From: Gammaproteobacteria bacterium
GTDB taxonomy: Bacteria; Pseudomonadota; Gammaproteobacteria; Xanthomonadales; Wenzhouxiangellaceae
NCBI GenBank assembly: GCA_003560975.1
Contig: PWJA01000109.1
Location: 1-33,913 of the forward strand
DNA length: 33,913 nucleotides
Direction of reading: 5' to 3'
Part shown: piece by piece, positions 8,753 through 16,956 of the stretch
Position numbering within the stretch: the stretch's first letter is position 1
Layout of the letters: the number at the start of each line of letters is the position of its first letter
Translations under genes and position numbers: made by a program
Notes under the pieces: model-generated
The model's input: the letters and a program-made list of their open reading frames with translations, nothing else
Told to the model about the DNA's origin: nothing
Database searches by the model: none

Positions 8753-9715
8753 TTACCTTTCGGCCGGAAAACTCGCCGACCATTCTAGCAGCCATTTGCC
8801 GAGCAGCAGGTCCGCGCGAATCGGGCTCTCGGCAAGCTGCCGTCCCTCCAGCGCCTGCTGCCACATCCGTGCCAGCACTTCCGGCTTGACCGGCATCGGC
8901 AGGGAACCCGGCGCTGCCGGGCCGGGAGCCTTCATCGCCTGCCCCATCCACTGGTGCACCCAGTGGGCGATCCAGCCCCAGGATCGGGCCGGATGCGCGG
9001 CCCATTCCTCGGCGATGGCCGCAGCCACCGGACGGGCGTGGGCCAGTTCCAGCAAGGCCTGGCGGATTTCCAGCCCAAACGCCAGGCCGTCATCGTCGCG
9101 CAGCAATTCCAGGGCTCGCACCGGTGCGCCGCCGGCCGCCGCCAGGGCCAGGGCCAGCTGCTCTTGCGCCGAATCGGGGAGTTGCGCGCTCAGCCAGGCC
9201 ATCGCCACCTCGGCGGAAGGCGGATGCACACTGATCTTCTGGCAACGACTGCGGATCGTTGCGGGCAGTCGCTCCGGGTGATGACTGACCAGTACCAGCC
9301 AGGTTCCCGGAGCCGGTTCTTCGAGGGTTTTGAGCAGCGCGTTGGCGGCATTTCGATTCATCGCCTCGGCCGGTTCGATCCAGCCCACGCGCCGACGCCC
9401 GACGCTGGGAGTGAGCTGCAGGCCCCGGCACAGATCGCGAACAACATCCACCGGAATCTGCTGCTTTTCTTCGGGAATGCCCGCGGTGAACAGATCCGGG
9501 TGGGTGGCGGCCTCGAGCAAGGTGCAGGACCGGCAGGCACCGCACGGCGCCCGCCCCTCCTGGTCCAGACACAGAATGCGCGCGACCAGCCAGCGCGCCA
9601 GTTCGATCTTGCCCAGGCCCGAAGGACCGTGAATCAGCGGAGCATGCCCCAGGCGCTCACTGTCGAGCGCCGAGCCCAGTGCCTCGGCCTGTGCATTCAA
9701 CCACGGCAGCCTCAT
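8753..9715 (-). CDS. holB: DNA polymerase III subunit delta prime
   Basis: This is a clamp-loader subunit of the replicative polymerase. The 320 residues contain a degenerate Walker A (GPSGLGKIELA, Ile where Thr or Ser is usual), a four-cysteine zinc module (C-x8-C-x2-C-x2-C, from CLDQEGRAPCGACRSC), the LLKTLEEP segment, and the sensor SRC motif in TIRSRCQKI. In the family delta prime does not hydrolyse ATP but supplies the SRC arginine to the neighbouring subunit, which fits the imperfect P-loop. Its ATG overlaps the tmk stop by four bases (9715-9712), so translation is likely coupled. tmk-holB-pilZ is a conserved block in pseudomonads and relatives. Confidence 0.95.
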   Translation of the reverse strand: MRLPWLNAQAEALGSALDSERLGHAPLIHGPSGLGKIELARWLVARILCLDQEGRAPCGACRSCTLLEAATHPDLFTAGIPEEKQQIPVDVVRDLCRGLQLTPSVGRRRVGWIEPAEAMNRNAANALLKTLEEPAPGTWLVLVSHHPERLPATIRSRCQKISVHPPSAEVAMAWLSAQLPDSAQEQLALALAAAGGAPVRALELLRDDDGLAFGLEIRQALLELAHARPVAAAIAEEWAAHPARSWGWIAHWVHQWMGQAMKAPGPAAPGSLPMPVKPEVLARMWQQALEGRQLAESPIRADLLLGKWLLEWSASFPAER

Positions 9716-10338
9716 CCCAGTCGCTCGCTCAACACGGCGGTGATCCGGTCGCGAACCCGATCCAGCGACTGGCCGGCGTCGATGACCACAATCCGCTCCG
9801 GCTCCAGGCTCGCCTGGGTCAGGTAGGCCGCTCGAACGCGTTCGAGAAAGTCGCTGCGCGCCTGCTCAAAGCGATCGGTATCGCCGCCGCGCTCGGCAAC
9901 GCGGGCCATCCCCACCGCCACCGGCACGTCGAGCAACAGCGTCAGATCCGGCTGCAGATCGGGGTGGACAAGCCCGGCGAGCCGGTTGACCACCTGAATT
10001 CCCAGGCGACGGCCACCGCCCTGGTAGGCCCGGCTGGCGTCGCTGAAGCGATCGCACAGCACGTCCTGCCCGGCGGCCAGGGCCGGGCGAATGATCCGGG
10101 CCAGATTTTCCGCCCGCGCGGCGAACATCATCAGCAGTTCGGTCATCGGTTCCAGCTCACCGGTCGCCGGGTCGAGCAGCAGCGCACGAACTTTCTCGGC
10201 CGCCGGGGTACCGCCGGGCTCCCGGGTCCGGATCACGTGGCGGCCCTGCTCCTGCAACCAGCGCTCGACCACTTCAGCCGCGGTTGTCTTGCCGGCGCCC
10301 TCCCCGCCCTCCAGGGTGATGAACCTGCCGCGATTCAT
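9712..10338 (-). CDS. tmk: Thymidylate kinase
   Basis: The enzyme phosphorylates dTMP to dTDP in the cytosol. At 208 residues it has normal length, with P-loop EGGEGAGKTT (~11-20), the substrate-binding TREPGGT segment, the conserved DRFSDASRAYQGGGR (dTMP and magnesium contacts), and an arginine-containing lid near RGGDTDRFE. It overlaps mltG upstream and holB downstream by four bases each, part of an overlap chain that runs from pabB to holB. Identity is firm. Confidence 0.96.
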   Translation of the reverse strand: MNRGRFITLEGGEGAGKTTAAEVVERWLQEQGRHVIRTREPGGTPAAEKVRALLLDPATGELEPMTELLMMFAARAENLARIIRPALAAGQDVLCDRFSDASRAYQGGGRRLGIQVVNRLAGLVHPDLQPDLTLLLDVPVAVGMARVAERGGDTDRFEQARSDFLERVRAAYLTQASLEPERIVVIDAGQSLDRVRDRITAVLSERLG

Positions 10339-11333
10339 CGGCGCCCCCGTATGTACCGGTTGACCGCGGCATTGTGTTCTTCCAGCGTATCGGAGAACTG
10401 GTGGGTTCCGTCTCCGCGGGCGACGAAATACAGGGCGGTCCCATCGGCCGGATGGGCAGCCGCGTACAGGCTGCTCCGACCCGGCAATGCGATCGGGGTT
10501 GGAGGCAGGCCGTGGCGGGTATAGGTATTCCAGGGATGATCGGTGCGCAGGTGCACGCGTCGGAGCCGGCCCTGGAAGTCGTCGCCGAGGCCGTAGATGA
10601 CGGTGGGGTCTGTCTGCAGGCGCATCCCGATCTGCAGACGCCGGACAAATACACCGGCCACCTGGGCGCGCTCGCCGTCCTGGCCCGTCTCGCGCTCGAT
10701 GATCGATGCCAGAACGAGCAAATCGTCCACGCTCTGAAGCGGCAGGTCCGCCTGGCGCCCGGCCCAGATCGATTCGAGCGCTGAATTCATGGCCCGATGA
10801 GCACGCTCCAGCAGCTCCAGATCGCTGTCCCCGCGTTTGAAGAAGTAGGTTTCGGGTAGAAACCTGCCCTCGGCGAAACAGCCTTCGCAGCCCAGTTCCG
10901 CCATCAGTTCATTTTCGCTCAGCCCGCCGGCCAGCGGCCGCAGACGCGGGTCATCGGCCAACTCATCGCGCAGTCGTGCCAGAGTCCAGCCTTCGACGAT
11001 GGTCAGCCGGTGTTGCCGGGTCTGGCCTCTTTGCAGCGTTTCGAGCAGCCGGGGAACGGTCGTGCCGGCCGCTATCGTGTATTCGCCCGCTTTGAGATCG
11101 GCCCCGTGCAAACGTCCCACTACCCGCCATGGCCAGCCCTGGCTGGCCAGCCCCAGTCGTTCCAGGTCGCGCACCAGTGCGGGAAAATTCGTCCCCGGCG
11201 CCAGCCACAGGATCAGCTCGCCATCGGGATTGATGGTCGCGGCCTGGAACCGGTTCCAGTCTCGCCAGACCAGCGCCGCGAACAGTCCGGCAAGGGTCAG
11301 AAGGCTCAGGACAATCAGAAGAAAAAGGCGCAT
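10335..11333 (-). CDS. mltG: Endolytic murein transglycosylase MltG
   Basis: This 332-residue inner-membrane protein has one N-terminal membrane helix (~3-23, LFLLIVLSLLTLAGLFAALVW) and a periplasmic catalytic domain. The YceG signature is clear: LASIIERET (~209-216, with the catalytic glutamate), VFVRRLQIGMRLQTDP, then TVIYGLGDDF, NTYTRHGLPPTPIALPG and YFVARGDGTHQFS. In E. coli MltG cleaves nascent glycan strands and is thought to end their polymerisation. It starts one base after the pabC stop and overlaps tmk by four bases. The order pabC-mltG-tmk-holB is the same as in E. coli. Confidence 0.95.
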   Translation of the reverse strand: MRLFLLIVLSLLTLAGLFAALVWRDWNRFQAATINPDGELILWLAPGTNFPALVRDLERLGLASQGWPWRVVGRLHGADLKAGEYTIAAGTTVPRLLETLQRGQTRQHRLTIVEGWTLARLRDELADDPRLRPLAGGLSENELMAELGCEGCFAEGRFLPETYFFKRGDSDLELLERAHRAMNSALESIWAGRQADLPLQSVDDLLVLASIIERETGQDGERAQVAGVFVRRLQIGMRLQTDPTVIYGLGDDFQGRLRRVHLRTDHPWNTYTRHGLPPTPIALPGRSSLYAAAHPADGTALYFVARGDGTHQFSDTLEEHNAAVNRYIRGRR

Positions 11334-12134
11334 TCAGATCAGCTGCTCGTTCCACAAGGCCTGCAGATGACGACCCATCGGTCCCGGGGTGAAACGATCG
11401 TCATCAACGCCGATCGCCGCCCGGACTCCGGCTACCGAGTTTATCACCAGGACCTCGCTGCACCGGACCAGATCTTCCACCGCGAGGGCCTTGCGACGAA
11501 TATCGATACCCGCCTGATCGATCAGCCAGCCCAGGCCCACCCCCGACACGGCCGGCTCCGGATGGGTGAACAGCTGATCGTCCATGACCAGGAGGAGGTT
11601 GCTGCTGATCGCTTCGACGATACATCCGGCCGCATCGAGAAGCACGGCCTCGTCATGACCCGAGCGCGCGCATTCGCGGGCCGCCATGACCTGGACCAGG
11701 CGGTTTCCGTGCTTGAGCCCGGCCGCCACTTGCCCGGATTCGAGACGATGGCTGCTGATCCTCAGGCGCAAGCCGCAACGTCGCTGGCGATGGATGTCGG
11801 TCGGCCAGGCTCGGCACTGCACGATCCTGCGCTCGCGTGGCTCGGTCGCAGGCCAGTAACCGCGCCCACCGCTGCCGGCACTGATCGTGATCCGGACGAT
11901 CGCCGGGCCGCTGGCCGGAAGGATCTTCCGGCACTCGGCAAGCAGCTGCTCGGGGCGAGGCATGTTCAGGGCAAGCGCTCGGCAGCCCCGGGCCAGGCGG
12001 GTCATGTGACGCGGCCACAGCGGCGCCTGACGATCGCGAAAGGCAACCGTTTCGAACAGCGACTCGCCGTACAGGAACGCACGATCGTCGGCCGGGACAA
12101 CGGCGCAGGGCTGACCGTCGACCAGGGTCGTCAT
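11334..12134 (-). CDS. pabC: 4-amino-4-deoxychorismate lyase
   Basis: A PLP-dependent fold-type IV enzyme that splits 4-amino-4-deoxychorismate to p-aminobenzoate and pyruvate for folate synthesis. The 266 residues include RAFLYGESLFETVAF near the N-terminus, the PLP lysine as Lys141 in GLKHGNRL, and the cofactor-phosphate region EAISSNLLLVMDDQLFTH followed by SGVGLGWLIDQ. It overlaps the upstream pabB stop by four bases, so the substrate-producing and substrate-using enzymes are translationally linked. A branched-chain or D-amino acid transaminase is the alternative within the fold, but context and motifs favour PabC. Confidence 0.93.
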   Translation of the reverse strand: MTTLVDGQPCAVVPADDRAFLYGESLFETVAFRDRQAPLWPRHMTRLARGCRALALNMPRPEQLLAECRKILPASGPAIVRITISAGSGGRGYWPATEPRERRIVQCRAWPTDIHRQRRCGLRLRISSHRLESGQVAAGLKHGNRLVQVMAARECARSGHDEAVLLDAAGCIVEAISSNLLLVMDDQLFTHPEPAVSGVGLGWLIDQAGIDIRRKALAVEDLVRCSEVLVINSVAGVRAAIGVDDDRFTPGPMGRHLQALWNEQLI

Positions 12135-13471
12135 GCCGAGCCCAGAGCCTTGAGCAGCCCTCTGGCTTTATCCTCGGTCTCGGCCAGTTCGGCGGCGGGA
12201 TCGGAGTCGGCGACGATGCCTGCACCCGTGCGAAAGCTCAGGCTGCGCGCGCCGACGACCATGGAGCGGATGAGGATGTTGAAATCCATGGCGCCGTCGA
12301 GTCCGATATAGCCCATCGAACCGGTATAGCAGCCGCGGCCGGAGGTTTCGAGTTCGGCGATGATTTCCATGCATCGGACCTTGGGGCAGCCGGTGATCGT
12401 TCCACCCGGGAAGACGGCGCTGATGATCTCGTCGGCGCGAACCCCCGGCCGCAGGCGGCCGGTCACGTTGGAAACGATGTGGTGAACGTGGGAGTAGCTC
12501 TCCACGACCATCAACTCATCGACTTCGACCGTACCGTTGAGGCACACCCGGCCCAGATCATTGCGCTCCAGATCAATCAGCATGATGTGCTCTGCCCGTT
12601 CTTTCGGGTGAGCGATCAGCTCGCTGGACAAGCCGAGATCCTCTTCCGGACTGCTTCCCCGGGGGCGGGTGCCGGCGATGGGCCGGGTCTGAATCCGATC
12701 CCCGTTGACGCAGACCAGCCGTTCCGGGGACGAACTGACCACGGTCCCCCCCGGCAGCCGCGCCAGACCGGCGAACGGCGCCGGATTGCTGGCCGCCAGG
12801 GCGAGATAGATGTCGACGGGATCGAGGTCGGCAAGGCTTTGCCCGCGCCAGCCCCGCGACAGATTGACCTGGAATACGTCACCGTCCAGGATCCATTGGC
12901 GAATGCGGCGCACACCCTGCATGAACGCATCACCGGGATCGGCCTGCAGGTCGAGCCGAATCGGCGGCGGGGGCTGCGCGGCGGGCCGGCCGCGCAACCC
13001 GACCTCGACCTCATCGGCCATCCGGTCCAGCCACGAGGCCGTTTCCGCCACCAGCCAGGCTTGCTGCGCGCGGTGATCGACGACGACGGCGCCGGGGCTG
13101 CGTGCGGCATGGGCAACCGGCAGACCATCGGCAGCGGCGGGCAAATCCAGGCTCGGTTCGATTTCTGCCGCCAGCTCGTAGCCCAGGTATACGAACCAAC
13201 CACCGTAGAACGGCAGATCGGGCAGATCGGCGTTTCGTGTTGGGCGAGGCGGCAACGCCCGGCGGAGGGCATCGAGAAATCCGGCCGCGCGGTCGGAGGT
13301 GGCGGCCTGGGTAATGGTCGGGCCGCTCTGGCGCATCAACAGGCTCCAGCGCCCAAGCGCTCCGGCGCCGGCCTCGCTGGCCAACAGGAAGGGCCATGCC
13401 GCCGGGTCGCTTCGGTGCAGTTCGAGCAGATCGGGCAGGCGGTTCAGCCTGCGGGCGCAGCATTCACTCAT
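12131..13471 (-). CDS. pabB: Aminodeoxychorismate synthase component I, PIAGT subclass
   Basis: A 446-residue chorismate-using enzyme that makes 4-amino-4-deoxychorismate with ammonia from a PabA glutaminase, which is not encoded in the window. Visible are the N-terminal FYGGWFVYLGYELAAEIE, QVNLSRGW, SSSPERLV, ERAEHIMLIDLERNDLGRV, HHIVSNVTG, and FPGGTITGCPKVRCMEII. The active-site motif is PIAGT (264-268), not the PIKGT with nucleophilic lysine of E. coli PabB. A known PabB subclass, including the structurally studied Stenotrophomonas enzyme, has PIAGT and works without a covalent intermediate. PIAGT is also the TrpE signature, but the overlap with pabC and the location in the fab cluster argue for PabB. 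Its start sits at the foot of an inverted repeat. Confidence 0.9.
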   Translation of the reverse strand: MSECCARRLNRLPDLLELHRSDPAAWPFLLASEAGAGALGRWSLLMRQSGPTITQAATSDRAAGFLDALRRALPPRPTRNADLPDLPFYGGWFVYLGYELAAEIEPSLDLPAAADGLPVAHAARSPGAVVVDHRAQQAWLVAETASWLDRMADEVEVGLRGRPAAQPPPPIRLDLQADPGDAFMQGVRRIRQWILDGDVFQVNLSRGWRGQSLADLDPVDIYLALAASNPAPFAGLARLPGGTVVSSSPERLVCVNGDRIQTRPIAGTRPRGSSPEEDLGLSSELIAHPKERAEHIMLIDLERNDLGRVCLNGTVEVDELMVVESYSHVHHIVSNVTGRLRPGVRADEIISAVFPGGTITGCPKVRCMEIIAELETSGRGCYTGSMGYIGLDGAMDFNILIRSMVVGARSLSFRTGAGIVADSDPAAELAETEDKARGLLKALGSA

Positions 13472-13472
13472 G

Positions 13473-13498
13473 TGACCGGCCTGGACCGGTTCCGGTCA
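13473..13498 (-). promoter_or_regulatory. Inverted repeat spanning fabF stop and pabB start
   Basis: On the minus strand TGACCGG (13498-13492), which contains the fabF TGA, is the exact complement of CCGGTCA (13479-13473), two bases before the pabB ATG. An inner alternative, ACCGG/CCGGT around TCCAGG, would place the only purine-rich AGG in a loop. Either hairpin could control ribosome access to pabB or tie it to fabF translation. There is no T-run, so it is not an intrinsic terminator. Confidence 0.4.
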
Positions 13499-14752
13499 GG
13501 TCTGCTGCGGATAACGACGCAGCAGCAGCGAACCGTTGGTGCCGCCGAAACCGAAGGAATTGCTCAACGCGCACTGGATCGGCGCTTCCCGTGCGCTGCC
13601 GGGCACCAGGTCGATTCCCTGGCAATCCGGATCCACTTCGTCGAGGTTGATGGTGGGCGGAATGACTTGCTCGTGCAGGGCCAGCAGGGTGAAGATCGCC
13701 TCGACGCCGCCGGCGGCGCCGAGCAGATGACCGGTCATGGACTTGGTCGAACTCATCATCAGGCGCGCGGCGTGGTCGCCAAACAGGCTCTTTACCGCAT
13801 CGCATTCAGCCCGGTCGCCGACCAGGGTGGAGGTACCGTGGGCGTTGATGTAGTCGACCTGGTCCGGATGGACGCGAGCGTCGGCCAGGGCGTTGGCCAT
13901 GCAGCGAGCCGCCCCTTCTCCGCCTTCCGGGGGCGAGGTGATGTGGTGGGCGTCGCCGGACATGCCGAAACCGGCCACTTCGCCGTAAATCCTGGCCCCG
14001 CGACGGCGCGCCCGCTCGAGTTCTTCCAGCACGACCACGCCGGCCCCGTTGCTCAACACGAAACCATCTCGATCCCGGTCCCAGGGACGCGAGGCACGTT
14101 TGGGCTCGTCGTTGCGGGTCGACAGCGCACGGGCGGCGGTAAACCCCCCGTAGGCGGTCGGCGTCGTGCCGTACTCTGCTCCTCCGGCAACCATGACATC
14201 GGCATCGCCGTAGGCAATCAGGCGCGCCGCCTCCCCGATGTTGTGGGTCGCCGTGGTGCAGGCCGTGACGATGCTCAGATTCGGGCCCCTGAAGCCGAAC
14301 CGAATGGAAATGTTGCCGGCAATCATGTTGATGATGCAGCCGGGCACAAAAAATGGCGAGATCTTGCGTGGCCCGCCGTCGAGATAGGTCTGGTAGGTCT
14401 GTTCGATGGTCGCGATGCCGCCGATCCCGGAGCCGATGGCGAGCCCGTAGCGATCGGGCTGGTCCGGGTCGGGGCCCAGACCGGCGTCCTCGATCGCCTG
14501 GATGGAGGCGGCCATCCCGTAGTGGATGAACCGATCGGACTTGCGTGCTTCCTTGGGGCTGAGGTAACGAGAGACATCGAAATCCCTGATTTCTCCCGCA
14601 ATCTTTGCCGAGAACGGGCCGGCATCGAAGGCGCTCAGCCGGTCGATGCCGCTGCGACCGGCCTTGATGGCGTCCCAGGCACTGGCAACGTCATTTCCGA
14701 CCGGGGCCACGCAACCCATGCCGGTAACCACGACTCGACGATCACCGCGCAT
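13496..14752 (-). CDS. fabF: 3-oxoacyl-ACP synthase II
   Basis: A condensing enzyme that elongates acyl-ACP with malonyl-ACP in type II fatty acid synthesis. The 418 residues match the family length, and the catalytic triad is visible: Cys165 in IVTACTTATHNIG, His305 in INAHGTST, and His342 in KSMTGHLLGAAGG. MRGDRRVVVTGMGCVAPVG is a typical N-terminus. The gene lies 61 bases downstream of acpP and 24 bases before pabB. FabB would have a Cys-His-His triad too; FabF is chosen by position after acpP and the TGMGCVAPVGN start. Confidence 0.95.
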   Translation of the reverse strand: MRGDRRVVVTGMGCVAPVGNDVASAWDAIKAGRSGIDRLSAFDAGPFSAKIAGEIRDFDVSRYLSPKEARKSDRFIHYGMAASIQAIEDAGLGPDPDQPDRYGLAIGSGIGGIATIEQTYQTYLDGGPRKISPFFVPGCIINMIAGNISIRFGFRGPNLSIVTACTTATHNIGEAARLIAYGDADVMVAGGAEYGTTPTAYGGFTAARALSTRNDEPKRASRPWDRDRDGFVLSNGAGVVVLEELERARRRGARIYGEVAGFGMSGDAHHITSPPEGGEGAARCMANALADARVHPDQVDYINAHGTSTLVGDRAECDAVKSLFGDHAARLMMSSTKSMTGHLLGAAGGVEAIFTLLALHEQVIPPTINLDEVDPDCQGIDLVPGSAREAPIQCALSNSFGFGGTNGSLLLRRYPQQT

Positions 14753-14813
14753 CGTTTCGCGCCCTCGTTGTGCTTCGCCTCAAAGGCATCACGGCATCGC
14801 GTCCGTCGTCGAC

Positions 14814-15053
14814 CTACTTGTCGACGTTGTTGTTGATGTAGTCGATGGCCTGCTGGACGCTGGTGATCTTCTCGGCCTCTTCGTCGGGTATTTCGCACTC
14901 GAACTCTTCCTCGAGCGCCATAACCAGCTCCACGGTGTCGAGCGAGTCGGCTCCGAGATCGTCCACGAACGAGGCGCTCGGTGTGACCTCTTCTTCCTTC
15001 ACGCCCAGCTGCTCGATCACGATTTTCTTCACTCGATCTTCGATACTGCTCAT
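14814..15053 (-). CDS. acpP: Acyl carrier protein
   Basis: The 79-residue product ([20 protein letters not shown]) carries the phosphopantetheine attachment Ser37 in [12 protein letters not shown] and is strongly acidic, as the family requires. It shuttles acyl chains among FabD, FabH, FabF, FabG and PlsX. The start at 15053 follows AGAGGAC with suitable spacing; the open frame continues upstream to 15209, but that part has no ACP similarity. The gene is flanked by the longest gaps of the fab operon (168 bases upstream, 61 downstream), which leaves room for separate transcription or processing, in line with the high ACP demand. Confidence 0.97.
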   Translation of the reverse strand: MSSIEDRVKKIVIEQLGVKEEEVTPSASFVDDLGADSLDTVELVMALEEEFECEIPDEEAEKITSVQQAIDYINNNVDK

Positions 15054-15106
15054 GATTGCTTGTCCTCTGAAAAACAAAGATTGACGACGGGTCCGGTGAT
15101 TGCTTG
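15053..15106 (-). repeat. Ten-base direct repeat in the acpP leader
   Basis: CAAGCAATCA occurs on the minus strand at 15106-15097 and again at 15062-15053, where its last base is the A of the acpP ATG. The copies are 44 bases apart. I see no known operator in the sequence; it may be a regulatory repeat or chance. Confidence 0.35.
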
Positions 15107-15142
15107 CATCATTCGTGAACTCCGCCACTCCAGGTTGATTGG

Positions 15143-15170
15143 ATGACCCCGTGGGGCATGGCCCGCCCCA
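15143..15170 (-). promoter_or_regulatory. Mutually exclusive hairpins between fabG and acpP
   Basis: Read on the minus strand, TGGGGC (15170-15165) can pair with GCCCCA (15157-15152) across a 7-base loop. The same CCCC can instead pair with the following GGGG: ATGCCC (15159-15154) with GGG and CAT at 15149-15143, closed by CACG and with a one-base bulge. The two stems share bases and cannot coexist. No T-run follows either, so an RNA processing or stability element is more likely than a terminator. Confidence 0.4.
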
Positions 15171-15221
15171 TCGTTGCTGCTTGTCTTGTTGTGCGTTCCG
15201 AACGTTCATTCGACCACACGG

Positions 15222-15980
15222 CTACGTCATGTACATCCCGCCGTTTACGTGAACGGTCTGTCCGGTGATGTACCCGCTGTCGGGGCCAGCCAGAAAAGCC
15301 ACGCAGCCAGCGATGTCCTCGGGCCGCCCCAAAGTTCCGAGGGGAATTGTACCCTGTAGCCGCTCGCGCTGCTGTTGGCTGAGGGAGCGGGTCATGTCGG
15401 TGTCGATGAACCCCGGGGCGACCACGTTGACGGTGATCCCGCGTGCGCCGACCTCCTGGGCAAGCGCACGGGAAAACCCCGCCAGACCGGCCTTGGCCGC
15501 AGCATAATTGGTCTGACCCGGGTTGCCCGCGTAGCCGACAACCGAGGAAATGCTGATGATGCGCCCGCGACGCGCCTTGAGCATGCCGCGCAGACAGGCC
15601 CTGGCCATCCGCATCGCGCCGGTCAGGTTGGCATCGAGGACGGCGTCCCAGTCGTCGTCCTTGAGCCTCATCAGCAGCTGATCACGGGTGATGGCCGCGT
15701 TGTTGACGAGCACCGTCACCGCACCGGCCGTGTCGGTCACACGCCCGATCACCGCGTCAACCGAGGCCGGATCGGTCACGTCCAGGACCAGGCCGGTCGC
15801 GCCGCCCGAGCCGTCGCTTACCGCCTGAGCCCCGGCGGGGGTTGTCGCGGTTCCGAATACCTGCGCCCCCAGGGCGCCCAGCCTCTGCGCCACGGCCTGG
15901 CCAATCCCGCGACTGGCCCCGGTGACCAGCGCGATCTCGCCGTCCAGCGGTTTGCTCACGGTGTCTGTTGTTTGCTGCAT
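15222..15980 (-). CDS. fabG: 3-oxoacyl-ACP reductase
   Basis: An NADPH-dependent short-chain dehydrogenase performing the first reduction of the elongation cycle. The 252 residues show the nucleotide-binding TGASRGIGQAV (~20-30), NNAA (~93-96), and the catalytic set Asn118, Ser146, Tyr159 and Lys163 (Tyr and Lys in NYAAAKAGLAG). PGFIDTDMTRSL and the C-terminal GQTVHVNGGMYM are typical FabG. The ATG is three bases after the fabD stop. The N-terminus (MQQTTDTVSKPLDG) is a few residues longer than in E. coli. Confidence 0.96.
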   Translation of the reverse strand: MQQTTDTVSKPLDGEIALVTGASRGIGQAVAQRLGALGAQVFGTATTPAGAQAVSDGSGGATGLVLDVTDPASVDAVIGRVTDTAGAVTVLVNNAAITRDQLLMRLKDDDWDAVLDANLTGAMRMARACLRGMLKARRGRIISISSVVGYAGNPGQTNYAAAKAGLAGFSRALAQEVGARGITVNVVAPGFIDTDMTRSLSQQQRERLQGTIPLGTLGRPEDIAGCVAFLAGPDSGYITGQTVHVNGGMYMT

Positions 15981-15983
15981 GAA

Positions 15984-16943
15984 TCAGTCCATCGCCTTTT
16001 GGAGTTTCGCCAGCCCGGCCTCGGAGTCCATGGGAAACCACTGCGCCGACTTGTCGATGCGCCGACCCAGGCCGCTCAAAACGCGTCCCGGCCCGCATTC
16101 TGCCAGCATCTCAACGCCCATGGCGACCATTTCTCGCACGGTTGCGGTCCATCGAACCGGCGCCGAGAGCTGCTCGACCAGCGCCGTTCGGATGGACTCG
16201 ACATCGTCCCGGGCGCGCACGTCCACGTTGTGCAGCACGGGGATCGAAGGCGCTGCCAGATCGACCCCCTTTACAAGCTCGGCGAACTCCAGCGCCGCCG
16301 GACCCATCAAAGCGCAATGGGACGGTACGCTGACCGGTAGCTTCATCGCGCGCCGCGCGCCGGCATCGAGGCAGGCGGTCATTGCGCGCTCCACGGCCGC
16401 AGCATGGCCGGCAATGACCAGCTGCCCGGGAGAATTGTAATTCGCTGCCGCCACCACCTGCTTTTCGGCCATTTCGCGGCAGATCGCTTCGACGATTTCG
16501 TCATCGAGGCCAAGGATCGCGGCCATGGCACCCGTGCCGGCCGGCACGGCTTGCTGCATCAGGCGCGCCCGATCCGCGACCAGCTGGACCGCATCGACGT
16601 AGCGCAAGGCGCCGGCGGCGACCAGGGCGGAGTATTCACCCAGGCTGTGCCCGGCCATCACCCCGGGCTTTTGCCCGGAAGTTTGCGTCCATACCCGCCA
16701 GACCGCCACCCCGCCGGCCAGCATCAGCGGCTGGGTGATCTCGGTCTGGGCCAGATCCTCGGGCGCACCCTCGCGACTCAGTTTCCAGAGGTCGCGGCCC
16801 ACTACGTCGCTGGCCTCTTCGAAGGTGGCAGCAACTTCTCGGTGACGCGCGCCCAGCTCGTCCAGCATGGCCACCGACTGCGACCCCTGCCCGGGAAAGA
16901 CGAACGCCAGTTCCTTGTTTATATTGCTTTGTATATCAGGCAT
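15984..16943 (-). CDS. fabD: Malonyl-CoA:ACP transacylase
   Basis: Moves malonyl groups from CoA to ACP, supplying all elongation steps. The 319-residue protein has the substrate channel motif VFPGQGSQSVAML (~15-27), nucleophile Ser100 in AGHSLGEYSALVAAG, and catalytic His209 in SVPSHCALM. QPLMLAGG and NYNSPGQLVIAG are also conserved. The N-terminal ten residues (MPDIQSNINK) precede the usual family start. It lies 13 bases after fabH and three bases before fabG, clearly in one operon. Confidence 0.96.
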   Translation of the reverse strand: MPDIQSNINKELAFVFPGQGSQSVAMLDELGARHREVAATFEEASDVVGRDLWKLSREGAPEDLAQTEITQPLMLAGGVAVWRVWTQTSGQKPGVMAGHSLGEYSALVAAGALRYVDAVQLVADRARLMQQAVPAGTGAMAAILGLDDEIVEAICREMAEKQVVAAANYNSPGQLVIAGHAAAVERAMTACLDAGARRAMKLPVSVPSHCALMGPAALEFAELVKGVDLAAPSIPVLHNVDVRARDDVESIRTALVEQLSAPVRWTATVREMVAMGVEMLAECGPGRVLSGLGRRIDKSAQWFPMDSEAGLAKLQKAMD

Positions 16944-16956
16944 GTACAGCGCTTTT

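Noticed and set aside
12131-13471. Anthranilate synthase component I (TrpE) because of PIAGT
   Set aside because: PIAGT also occurs in a known PabB subclass, and the gene overlaps pabC.
12479-14836. Plus-strand open frame of 785 codons
   Set aside because: Antisense to pabB and fabF, both of which show catalytic residues; no domain in the plus product.
15200-15207. GAACGTTC palindrome after fabG as a LexA-type site
   Set aside because: Single short palindrome, downstream of a gene stop and not matching a gammaproteobacterial LexA box.
14814-15209. Longer acpP reading of 131 codons
   Set aside because: Only the last 79 codons resemble ACP and the internal ATG at 15053 has a good ribosome site.
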